Positions 53,928-64,000 of a DNA stretch of 64,000 nt are shown one piece after another. The DNA comes from Capitella teleta (taxonomy: Eukaryota; Annelida; Polychaeta; Capitellidae). Each line of letters opens with the position of its first letter. Within the stretch, counting starts at the first letter, position 1. The DNA lies in contig KB301320.1 of assembly GCA_000328365.1 (NCBI GenBank), positions 42,181-106,180 on the forward strand, read 5' to 3'. The notes beneath the pieces are model-generated. The model saw nothing but the letters and a program-made list of their open reading frames with translations, was not told where the DNA came from and searched no databases. The position numbers and the translations under genes were made by a program.

Positions 53928-54295
53928 CATTAGCATAATGATGGTTCTATGAACGCATGTTTTGTCATAACATATATCTGTGGCGTTTTCATTGTTCAAC
54001 TATGAATGCTGAATTCCCGTCCCTGTATAAGATATTAAGATAATCTCAAACATTTCAAACTTTCAGTATGATCAAAAATTCAACAAAATTTGCGATAATG
54101 ATGTAAATGTATTTTGTGATAAAGGTATTTGACTCCCTGACAATTCAACCGTTATGCAATATATTGAGCTGGCAGAGGAAGTATATTTTTTAGTTACTTT
54201 AACTTTTATTCTATTGTGTCATATACATATGCTTTTAAGTATATCCCTGTTGGGCTTGCATTTCGTGTAATATGCTGCTGTAAATGTTATGATGC

Positions 54296-54301
54296 AATAA
54301 A
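54296..54301 (+). promoter_or_regulatory. polyadenylation signal of the plus-strand otopetrin gene
   Basis: AATAAA 369 bp after the stop codon in AT-rich 3' UTR sequence. Confidence 0.5.
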
Positions 54302-55309
54302 GTATGTCTTTGATTTTGTATTTGTTATATGACTATTTCATCAGATACTTAAACCATCCCCAGTATAGTTGTTGGTTACTTATTACCAGCTAGCAAAAGT
54401 TATTTGGAGTCATCTTGAATGATAGAAAAAAATAAAAAAATAAAAAAAAAAAATAAAAACAAGAATCAATCAGAGATGTGACAAAGTAATTTTTTAAATT
54501 AAGCTATTGATGAACATTGATCAAGAAAACATAAACGTAATCGCAGCAATATTAGTTCATGATGCTAAACTATGGTATATGCTTCAATTTATGATTTACA
54601 GCAGAATTGCGCAACCAATGAGCTAAATATGCATTTCTACTTGTCATGACTTTACATTATCATTTAATGTATGATGAAAAATAATGCAATCCAACAATTA
54701 TAAGGATTTTTAATACTACAACATATAGGCTGTGCAGAACCATCGAATGTGTCAGATGGTCTGACTAAATCTGCATGCTGACAAAAGTTTACATATTTAT
54801 GGCTCTATCAGGGCTCAGCTGGGCTCAGCCCAGTATACTTGGTATGTGCATTGAATTGATTATATTGCACTAAGCTAAACCAATTATTCATTGCAGTATA
54901 CCACCAGACAGTTAAAGAATGTCATAAATGGTCAAATTTGATAGCAATAAAAGTTTAATGATCAAACAAATTCAAAATACTAATCAATTTTGCAATTTAA
55001 TGCTTTAATGACCACAATGATCTTGAACTTTGAGCAACTTCATTTAAAATCAGGATTTCGAGGTGTATGCGTGGTATATACTCTGCGAATTTCAAGACCA
55101 CAACTTACATAACCATTGAGTTATCGGCATTTGAAAAAGTCATAATTGCTATTAAATATGTAAGATAACGCATGAACGGTGCATCTCGGAGCAGAACTAA
55201 TTCCAAGCTATATTTTACATATTGATGCACTGAATCATTTGATACCAGTTACAAGTCGCTAGCATAACTACAATGCTTAACAACCGAGATATTTGGATTA
55301 AAAAATCCT

Positions 55310-56011
55310 GGGACCGATTCCAGAAAGAAACTTAACTTTGGGACTTAAGTTAAGTCCTCCAGGCGTTAAGTTAAGTTTTCAAGTTAAGTCGATTCCACAA
55401 ACGCATTTTTGCTAAACTTAACTTAAGTAGCGTAAATCGGATTTGGCTCTCTGCCAAGGAACGTATAAGACATGGCAAGACATTTGATCATTGGTAAACG
55501 TACCTTACAACATGACTTTTATGAACTGTTAATGATTTATCCTAAACTTTTTCGAAAACGAAAGCATCTCAAACGCGAAATGCGAGTGTATAGTAGCGTT
55601 GATGCTTAATCATAACGCAACAAGGGCTCTTTTTCCGCTTTACAGTCATAACGTTTTCGCGTCAATGTGCCAAAGGCAAACGACTTTCAGTGTCGATGTT
55701 GCATCGCCACTTTCGTCAGTCATGAGTCAAAGTATGAGCACAAAAAAAGAGGAACACAAAACTAAAAAAAAGTCCATCTGCATTGCTCCTGTCTGGAAGG
55801 CTCCTTCTAGGTGTTCACACCATAGCATTAATCCGGCGTCTTCTGATCTGCGCCATCTTGAATTCACTAAGTTTGATTTAAGTCAGGTCAAGAGGTCACT
55901 TAAGTTTTGTAGAGTCTAGAGGACTCAAGATTGTTTCTGGAATCGTTTTAGTCAACTTATCTCCTTCCGAACTTAATTTTATTACTTAAGTTTCTTTCAG
56001 GAATCGGCCCC
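55310..56011. mobile_element. non-autonomous DNA transposon (MITE) with GGGRCCGATTCC ends
   Basis: The left end GGGACCGATTCCAGAAAG and the reverse complement of the right end GGGGCCGATTCCTGAAAG form terminal inverted repeats that continue as AAACTTAA. Subterminal TTAAGT motifs are repeated near both ends. 702 bp, no transposase frame. The terminal sequence resembles PIF/Harbinger-type or related elements, but I could not identify a clear target duplication, so the superfamily is open. Confidence 0.75.
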
Positions 56012-57000
56012 TGATTACTATTATGCAAGATTACACAAGAACGGTGCATCTGAGAGCAGTAATAGCGCCATGAATTGTTGTACATATTAATGCACTGGAT
56101 CGATCAATGTACGTTGCAGGACCCTAGCTAAGTTAATGAATGAGCTAGAAGCGATCCAATTTGAGACTTTGAAAAATCGCTGTGACTTTGACCTTTGACC
56201 ATTAACCTACAAATTTCAATTAGACTCACAGTATTCAATGTACTATCAATGCATGAAATTTGCTGACTTACACTTCACTGAGTTTCGCGCAACGGCGCAT
56301 ATAAAATCGTTTAGGGACTTAAAAAAAAAGAAAGAAAAAAAGTGGGATTTAAAATTTTCCACGAAGAAAGCAAAAAAAAAACAAACAAAAAAAACAAAAA
56401 AAAAACAACATACACACGTAAAGTAACATAAGGATTTTTTTTTATTAAAAATGTTCTTTAATGAATAGATAACAGATCAAAGCTCTGTTTGTGTAATCAA
56501 ATGAATGAATGAATGAATGGGTGGAGTTTTACGGCACTCTGATACTAAATGTATTATATTAGTGCCTCGTTTGTGTAATCAAAAGCGCCATTAGACAGCA
56601 ATACATAATAAATAGTACACTACAAAGAATTGGCAAGAATTGCACAATGCTGTGCTGAACATGCATTTTCGACCTCCATAATCCGTATACACCAACAGTG
56701 GAATTTCTATGACGTCATTCCAACCAATATTAAAAATTGATATAATGCAACATGGAGAAGCGAGTACTCAGTCCTCGGTACTCACATATGACTGATATGA
56801 GATGTTCGAGTAGGATGACAAATGACATACGTCCTCCGCAGTCATTGTCAGTTTTGAGTAAACACACTGGATGCTGAAGGGTGCGCAATCACAGGCTGTA
56901 ACGCAACATGGAGAGTTCGTAGTTCCCAGCTGGCAGTCTTTATGCAGTCAACTGATAAGTGTAGGATTGGAGAACACAATAGAGTCCATTACGGTCATTG

Positions 57001-58649
57001 TCAGTATTGAGTGACAACACGTGATGCTGAAGTGCACGCAATGGCAAGTTGCTGGCTTGGTTCTGCTTTCGTTTCTAAAACGACATCCACGTTCGACGAA
57101 TAATCCTGCACGAAGAACGTTTTGAGGAAAAGAGCAAAACTGTTGAACCGGAAGAAGAGGCAAAGTGGGACGGTCAGATGCACCATGATGGTCCACGATG
57201 AACTCGAGTAGTACTTGGCCGGGACCTGCGTCGCTGTGACAACTTTATTCAGGATCAAGCTGTTGATGCACCAAAGAGTTAAATTATTAATCGCAAGACA
57301 CAAAAGAGCTGCTCTGAATCTGGTGAGCTTGGCTTCACCACAACGATCAGCCTTAACTCGTGTTGAGTGAAGCATGAACTTGGCCTGAGCAAAGACTGAA
57401 ATGATGTTGATGATGTTGGCAAGAATGCCTGACACCTGCGAGGCTTGTGAGACATTGTGGTTGTCTGTGGAAAGCAGGATGACAATTTCAGCGAACAAGT
57501 TCATAAAACCCCAAATAGTATTTCCGATGCATGCTGCCACAGCTAAGCATTCAAAACCAGAAAAGGGCCTGGATGAGGTTGGCATACGCCAGCTTGCCTG
57601 GAAGCCAATAGTTAGAGCAGTTAATGTCATACAGTGGAAGATCCATCGGGAAACGCGGAAAAATGTGTTGATCGAGAAATACGTCAACGTTGCCGATGTC
57701 ATATGAACGGCATTCATTGTGAAGAAACACATGTATATTACAATCTTGAAAACGAAAGCGTGACGCCAAGTGTCACGTGGTTTCAGGTCATAAAGCAGTG
57801 TAGCATTGCTTGCAGTTCTGTTGCTTTTATTCTGGATGCCAAGCATGATGTGGATGAGGACTTCAGTTGCCAAAACGACGAACTCGACATTCAGCGAGTA
57901 CAGTATTCTGGACGACCGATGGTAAGCTTCGAAGAGATTAGTTCGACAAGCGATGCAATCCCCCAGAGTTTTGTTGATATCCTGAGGGCAAGAAAGGTCA
58001 CGGTCAGAGAGACCGTTGAGAATGTCATGCAGAAGAACGTCCAATCCAACGATGATAGCAGTGGCCAGGATGAGGGAGCAGGAGTACCAAACGCGACGAC
58101 AGGACTTGAATTTGGTGTCGTGGAAGGAATAGCAGCACAACAGCAGAACGGTAAGGAAAACATCCGACTCAAATGGTAAAAAAAATCGGCTGTGTACCAT
58201 TGCATGAAATGGCCATTTTCTGAGTACTCCACAAAGCACACGGCAATCGCAGATACTTTGATGAAATCGACAATCAAACCCAGAACGCAGAATACCAAGA
58301 GTCCGACCAGTGCCACATGGTACTTGAACATTCTGCGAACAATATGTCCTTTTGACCAAATGAACAACTTCAACCTAAACCAACAGCTTCCTTTCCAAAC
58401 CTTGATGTTGTCCTCGTCGGTTTTTTGAGACATGCTATGCTCCAACTGAGAATGAATATGCGGAGGTCGACGAAACAACCAAATTCCGAGAGATCCCGCT
58501 GCGGCCATCAGAGAAATCAGAGCTAATTTGGCGACGAAGACGAGTAGAAAGAGTTCGTTGATGTTGAATGTCCATTGGGCAATGGACAACGCTAGTCCGA
58601 CGCACACGACAAAGATGAGAAGGAGGAGGGAGTCACTGGCTGTCGTCAT
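57001..58649 (-). CDS. otopetrin-like gene carrying one frameshift (possible pseudogene)
   Basis: A paralog of the 52242-53927 gene in inverse orientation. ATG at 58649 (MTTASDSLLLLIFVVCVG) and the same 5' UTR acceptor (CCACAG then ATTTGC) just upstream show it arose by DNA duplication, not retrocopying. The N-terminal frame runs to HLSRMF at about 58160 and the remainder, VLLLCCYSFHDTKFKS to VVTQY and TGA at 57001-57003, lies in another frame. The paralog has five T where this copy has four (plus-strand AAAA at 58157-58160), so one T is missing. Everything else is open: 549 residues would be expected. All otopetrin signatures are present, again with RFNS instead of RFHS. A genuine recent disablement and a homopolymer sequencing error are equally plausible. 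Confidence 0.88.
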
Positions 58650-58844
58650 CGCGAGAATCAGGCAAATCTGTGGAAGAAAATAGAGGTACTCTCATAATAA
58701 AAAAAAAAAAAAAAAAAATTATGTAGGACCATAATTATTCATATTAATATAAAAAAAGGTCATGAACTTTTCTGGTGGGCTCTTTTAACCTCGGAATCCT
58801 GAAGCCTCACGGCTTATGTGATCTGAGGAGGTAATAAGTAGGAG

Positions 58845-58935
58845 GTAAGCAGGTGCCTTACACCAGCCACCAACCTTGTGTTGACAGTCCCTTTCGAGTC
58901 GAGCACGCTAACTACTGGGTCACCACTTCTACTCT
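58845..58935 (-). repeat. tRNA-derived SINE fragment
   Basis: Shares GTTAGCGTGCTCG and TCGAAAGGG with the SINE at 400-515 in the same orientation, followed by a body with AAGGTTGGTGGCTGG. That body block occurs in the 400-515 copy in the opposite orientation, suggesting rearranged or composite copies. Confidence 0.55.
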
Positions 58936-59084
58936 ATTATGAGCAGTCTGTCAATGCACATGAAGTTACGAGGGCCCTGAAAAAAAAAAAATTAAAAAAA
59001 AAAACAAAAAAAAAAAAACAAACAAACAACTAAAACGTAGTAAATCTGAGGCATCAATGGGTGTCACAAATTGTTTATTTGTCT

Positions 59085-59515
59085 ATCTTTCCAGTTTAAA
59101 GCAATGATAGCTCACCAAACTGCCCCTTCTGCTATGCTTATGTCAACCCTAATCCCTATCCCAAAGGATAAAAAAATATCATTATTGTCTAGCGATAACT
59201 ACAAGTCAATTGCCCCCAGCAGCATCATTGCGAAAGTGTTCGATAAAATTATACTTGTAAAGCATGCAAAAGTTTTACGCACGAGTCCCCTCCTGTTTGG
59301 TTTCAAAAAAAAACAAAACAAAAAAACATAGAACGACACAATGCATTTTGTCCTTGAAGAGATTATCAACAAGTATTCAAACTCAAAGATGTATTGCATA
59401 CTGATGGATGCATCCAAAGCGTTCGACAGGCTACCTATATAAAGTTGTTTCGCTAATTTATGACCAGTAAGGCCAGAAAGCTTATGAATGAGCACTACTT
59501 TTGAATCTTGCAGGC
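59085..59515 (+). mobile_element. LINE reverse-transcriptase fragment
   Basis: Encodes LIPIPKDKK, DNYKSIAPSSIIAKVFDKI and SPLLFGFKK. After an A-rich interruption at about 59308-59330 come VLEEIINKYSN and LMDASKAFDRL, that is RT motifs 0-3 of a non-LTR element. It is related to, but clearly a different family from, the 1-4.4 kb LINE. Frames are broken and both ends truncated. Confidence 0.8.
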
Positions 59516-59616
59516 CGAAATAAATGCTCATTTGCATAACCGAGTTCAGCCGAAGCCATTCGAGACATCTCCGTGAGTATTTCGGGTTACTTCGGCGAAA
59601 TTTTGTCACGCCCCGG

Positions 59617-59673
59617 CCAATCACGTTACAGGTCGAAGTTCACCCGACGATTATTCAGTATTCCCTTTAAATA
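59617..59673 (+). promoter_or_regulatory. possible CCAAT/TATA-like promoter
   Basis: CCAAT at 59617-59621 and TTTAAATA at 59666-59673, spaced as in the QPCT promoter at 4.85 kb and followed 43 bp later by an ATG opening a signal-peptide-like frame. Confidence 0.3.
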
Positions 59674-59715
59674 CATCACATGCTCCGCTCCACCAACAAC
59701 CAGTGTAACTCATCC

Positions 59716-59792
59716 ATGCGAATCATCTTTTTCACCCTTACGCACTGGATGATGCTGAAATTGCTCGCTTACCTAATCGCTCTAACTGTGGG
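59716..59792 (+). CDS. candidate signal-peptide first exon
   Basis: ATG at 59716 opens MRIIFFTLTHWMMLKLLAYL and a further hydrophobic stretch ending at a GTAATT donor (59793), phase 2. Organisation (CCAAT, TATA-like box, short leader, signal peptide, donor) mirrors exon 1 of the QPCT gene. No convincing downstream exon was found before the window ends, so the gene would extend to the right or be spurious. Confidence 0.3.
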
Positions 59793-62700
59793 GTAATTGA
59801 CTGAAATTTCAGTTGTTTCTTTATTGTCTGAGTAATGTTCTGATGCAATGAAAAGTCGTGCATTTTAAACACTGATTCAACTGGTTAAAATAATGTTTTG
59901 GAAATGCAGATGGTCTCCCGATCGAGCTTCAAAGAGCTTTAACTTCCTTGAAATACCACCGATCTGTATTTTTTTTTTCATCACCGTAATCGTCTTTAAG
60001 TCCCCTTTAAGAATATGTATGGGGCTGACACATAATTATACGCAGGACTTCTATAGGTAGAATTAATTAGCCTGGATTTTTGCCTCACATATCTGCCAAA
60101 GCTGAGTCATGCATTTGGCTCGGCGCCAGCGAAATATGTTTACATGTTTTTTTTTTATATGTTTTGAGCTTCCATGTTTTAAATGTTTATCCTTCCTGGT
60201 AGCTAATGCTATAATTGGACAATTGGACAACACTAAGAAATCAGCTAGTGGTATATTAACTGGGGCATAAGGATATTGATAATGCATTTATGAAGGTATA
60301 ACGTTATACCTTCATAAAATCGTCCCTAGGTTAATTAAGAAGGATAATTCCCCAATGATGAGTCATGCCGGTCAGATCAGGGATGTTTACAACTGTAAAT
60401 AACACTTTGCGATAAATTGAAACTCTGGAATATACAGTGTAGGCTCGGCTCAATTACTAGTCAAGCATGCTTTCTCTATGTATTTGATACTTTATCATAT
60501 TGATGCATGTATGAGTATGACTATAATATGCCAACTAGGCCTGTAATCAAAAACCGCTATATTATGATAATTATCATTTATAATGTGCACCAAGAGTAGC
60601 ATATCTACGACCACACAAGCACTCACCAATATAGTTCTAAATACTAGTACTTGAAAATAAGGTTCTTTGAGTATCCTGTCCCAATTAATGCTCGCTTTTT
60701 CTCCAAAAAACTGTGACTCGGAAATCTAAATAATAAGCCTTATGCTACAAACATAACAATACAAATGTGGTTTGATCTTTCATATAGAAAGTATTAGCAA
60801 CGTTGCTTACCTTATAATCCCAGTGCTGCCTCTGATTCAGAAGAAGTCCTTAACATAATGGGGTTTCCATTATTTATTATGGTTAAGTCCAATATTACAC
60901 GGGAAATCCCCTCGCACCCTCTAATTGTTTATTGCATATTTACGGTTCGTTGCAGACTGATAGTGAATATATATGGTTCGGGGGCATTCACACTCTTAGC
61001 AGGTGAATTGAAGGCCAGTGAGATGCGTATGCCGCCACATTGAAGTTGTCTTTAACTTCAGATGGAGCAATATTTGAGCAGAGATACTCTATAGCATGGA
61101 TTGACCGCTCGCAGAAAAAGCCGCTCGAAGTTCGTTAAATTTATAACGCACCGATTAAAGAGAAAATTTATTTCAGGTTGATATAATTTACATTAAATAA
61201 CATTGGCAATGAATGCGGAACGAAAAACCTTTCATTCTTTTGAACCTATGATGCGTCCCTACTATCGTGGCATGAAAAGTTGAGCAGGTCATCAGATTCA
61301 AACGAGGTGAGTGTGATTCGAAGTATAAACGCCCGTATTTAGTGATATAATCCTGCCTTTCCGAACACTGTCCAAATCATATTCAACATCAACATGATAA
61401 TAAGATAAAAGTAACAGTCTCCGATTCTCACCCCTCAATGAAGTATTTTGTGCAGAGATTTAACTTCTTTGCAAGATCAGTGCTTGCAAGTTTGCTAATC
61501 AACATACCTTGATTAGTTTTCTGACTTCAAGTTTCATTTTATTATCTAGATCTCAGATCTGGCTGGGGATTTTAAGGACCGGCAGGCCTTTCATGAATAT
61601 AAAATAAGAATAGATAAGATAAGGTTTATTCATTCACAGAATCAAAATAAAGGTAAAAATGAAGAATATACAAGATAATGATGAATGAAATGAGGCTGAT
61701 CCAGAGGTGGATATAGGCTCGATCCGTTTTAAAATTACACGAATGAATAACTTATAGCTAACGGTGTCAACTGGGCTAATAAAAGTTTGAAGAAAAAAAG
61801 GTACAACAAACATGATGACACAAAACAGTTTGTAATAAACAGGACATCAGCATGTACGGCATGTATTTAATTCAACAAGGGTTCGACAGAAGGTTTGTAA
61901 ATGATCCACAAATGATGCTCTGAAAGCATAAGTAAGATTCTAAACCCTTTAACAAACAACGACAAAATCAAAGCTTTGTTTGCATATTAAATTGTAAAAT
62001 AAATGGCATCAAGTATAATGTAATACTCGAAACCCCGGCACGCAATCAAGCGTATCGGTAAAGCGGCAGAAAAGTGGTGTAGAGGCATTTCGTTTCCGCC
62101 GTTGAAGTAGAGCTTGGCTTAAAGTTCTTTCATATACAAGTAGATTAATTTTTTGTTTTAAATATGCTTTGCATTATGGTTTGATCCTGAAGTATCAAAA
62201 ACAGGGAAGAGTGCTAATTGGAAGTGCATGTGATTGAGTTTCCAAGGAATTTCCAATCCAGAAAAAAAAGTACAATAGAGACGAAAGAGGTCGAGATGGA
62301 GGTTGTTTAGCTTTATCTGAATACTTAAAATGACATGAACTAGTGATTAAAAATACCTATTTATTTCGCTAGTTATATTCACTCAGTCACAAATCAAGTT
62401 CAACAGTATTTTGACGGTAATACTGAGTCACTAAATAGTGCGGTGTGATGCATCAAGAAATGTGTGGTTAAAAGATGGAAGGAAATTGGCATATACCCCC
62501 CAGGGCATTTTACTTACTGTAGCGTAGCTTATCTTTGAAAACTCTCTGCAGGGCAATAGACAGCCTTTGGATTTCAAAGCTATGTCGTTTTCATTCATCA
62601 GCTTTCAACGCCTATTCCCAGCGTACCTCACGCACGGTTGCAACAATAATGTGATGCACGGTTGCAACAATAATGTGATCGCGTTGATGTTAATGATGCC

Positions 62701-64000
62701 GTGTTCTACTAGCTTATACTAGTTCGTTAATGTATATTAATTAAAAATAATCTATACTTATAATAGCCTGGTCGTTTTTATTCTCGCACATTTTATATGA
62801 TATTAATTAATATAACTCTGTCATATATCTGTCATATATGAGCCGGTCAATTACACTTATTAGTTCCATGTAAAGTTTGAATCTATTGAAGATATTTTTT
62901 CTTTCAAAGCGAGAAGCGCAGATGGTCTGAGCGAATTAAAAATATAATAATCATAAGGGCAAAACATGTGTTATACTCTGTTATGCGCATTGAGTGATTT
63001 TCGGGTCCCTTTTAAATGTCCGATAATGCTATATTATCGCACATTTGCCTATAAAACTTGGATTTGATTTCTGCTGCTTTGTCTCCAAAATATGAAATAA
63101 TATTTAGATAATACTGCGGTGTGATCTATAAAATACATCAATTAAATGGCCACGCATGCTCATTCATAATAAAAAAAGACAGATATGCGTTATAACATTA
63201 ATACAAAATTCAATACCCTTCATTTCCATCGATTACAGCCGATACGAGGACCAAGAATTGAATAAAAACTAGCAGAAGGGAGAAACTAAACAAGTAGATT
63301 TATTGGTTAATTTGGTTATATGCATGAATGTAATGCATAAAAAATATAAATATCCAGTTTTTAAAATATATGACTTTTGTGAACGCACGCACATAGTTTA
63401 ATGTTGTTTTCGTGGCATATTACAAAAGGTATTTATTAGAATTACGATTGCTAGCTAGCGGGAATGCTGAAATAACAACTATTAATAACTGAATAAACAA
63501 CATGGTCATGGCTGGTGGTCTCGCCTTAATAGTAAATACATGGCTTAACATCTATATGGGGGTACATTGTGTCGCTTACTTATACTAATTTACATGTCTG
63601 TTAAACACCAGGATCAACTAAAAGAAAATTGCTTGGAAATCATTTTCAACAGGTTCACCCTTACCCCAACCCCACCCCCTCCCTCACCATCCCACATCTA
63701 AATGATCATAAATTCCTAATGCTAAACCACATGATATGATGATAACAAACGAAACATCGATTTGCGTTGCATTTTCTTGGCTGCTGGTCACTCAAACTGA
63801 CCAATCAGCGATCGACCTGAAGGTCATGCTCTGCTGGTTCCTTTTACATGTCCCGGATTAATTATCACCAAACTGCATTACATATTTTTTTTCCAAAGGC
63901 CCTTTTCAGTGATGCATTGCATAGAATCAGGTGAGTGAAGAGTGTTTCGGGCAATGGCGGAATGCACCATGCCTGCGAGCAGTCTAGGATAGTAGTGGAA
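59793..64000. other. non-coding right end of the window
   Basis: AT-rich sequence without supported exons. It holds a duplicated 24-bp unit (62632-62655 and 62656-62679, GCACGGTTGCAACAATAATG...), a possible LINE 3' end near 61604 and a C-rich stretch near 63655-63695. Confidence 0.45.
61604..61800 (-). mobile_element. possible 3' end of a minus-strand LINE
   Basis: On the minus strand the sequence ends GAATGAATAAACCTTATCTT followed by ATCTATTC, the AATAAA plus short-repeat tail style of CR1/L2-like LINEs. No RT coding sequence is visible next to it, so this would be a 3' UTR fragment. Confidence 0.3.

Larger units (their letters stand above)
53928..57000. other. region between the convergent otopetrin genes
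   Basis: Both 3' UTRs plus repeats: an A-rich run at 54424-54455, a MITE at 55310-56011 and two diverged direct copies of an unknown repeat flanking that MITE (about 55150-55260 and 56019-56110, sharing GAACGGTGCATCT and ACATATT.ATGCACTG). No gene. Confidence 0.5.

Noticed and set aside
57634-58179. 181-codon plus-strand frame
   Set aside because: Antisense shadow of the minus-strand otopetrin gene.

Overview
This is a eukaryotic window from an AT-rich, intron-bearing, repeat-littered genome, almost certainly a marine invertebrate. An echinoderm or another non-vertebrate deuterostome fits best: otopetrin paralogs, a CARD-LRR protein, a GABA-type SLC6 transporter, RTE and CR1/L2/I-like LINEs, tRNA-derived SINEs and Tc1/mariner-type MITEs occur together. 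I cannot name the species. There is one 50-N assembly gap at 31688-31737.

Layout. 1-4.4 kb: SINE pieces and a decayed LINE with overlapping ORF1/ORF2. 4.8-9.7 kb (+): a complete seven-exon glutaminyl-peptide cyclotransferase gene with CCAAT/TATA promoter and signal-peptide exon. 11.3-19.4 kb (+): an apparently undescribed GPI-anchored, mucin-like protein of about 1428 residues, with six copies of a ~112-residue helical module and an exact 12 x 63 bp coding minisatellite. 20.0-20.7 kb: a MITE with 32-bp inverted repeats. 21.2-29.3 kb (+): a two-exon gene for an N-myristoylation-type CARD + LRR protein without NACHT. 29.9-36 kb: minisatellite, SINEs, an old second MITE copy, little else. 36.07-36.28 kb (+): an orphan terminal exon. 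37.8-44.8 kb (-): a twelve-exon SLC6 GABA-type transporter ending in a PDZ ligand. 46.7-47.7 kb: an RTE LINE fragment. 52.2-54.3 kb (+) and 57.0-58.7 kb (-): a tail-to-tail pair of otopetrin proton-channel genes, the second carrying one frameshift. 58.8-64 kb: SINE and LINE fragments, a possible signal-peptide first exon at 59.7 kb, otherwise non-coding.

The genes do not look like a functional cluster; they are ordinary neighbours. The common theme is the membrane and secretory pathway: secreted peptide-modifying enzyme, GPI-linked surface mucin, lipid-anchored CARD-LRR adaptor, neurotransmitter transporter and proton channels. The strongest candidate for something new is the 14.4-19.1 kb repeat protein. 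Exon boundaries were deduced by eye from GT/AG sites, reading phase and homology, not by alignment software or transcripts.
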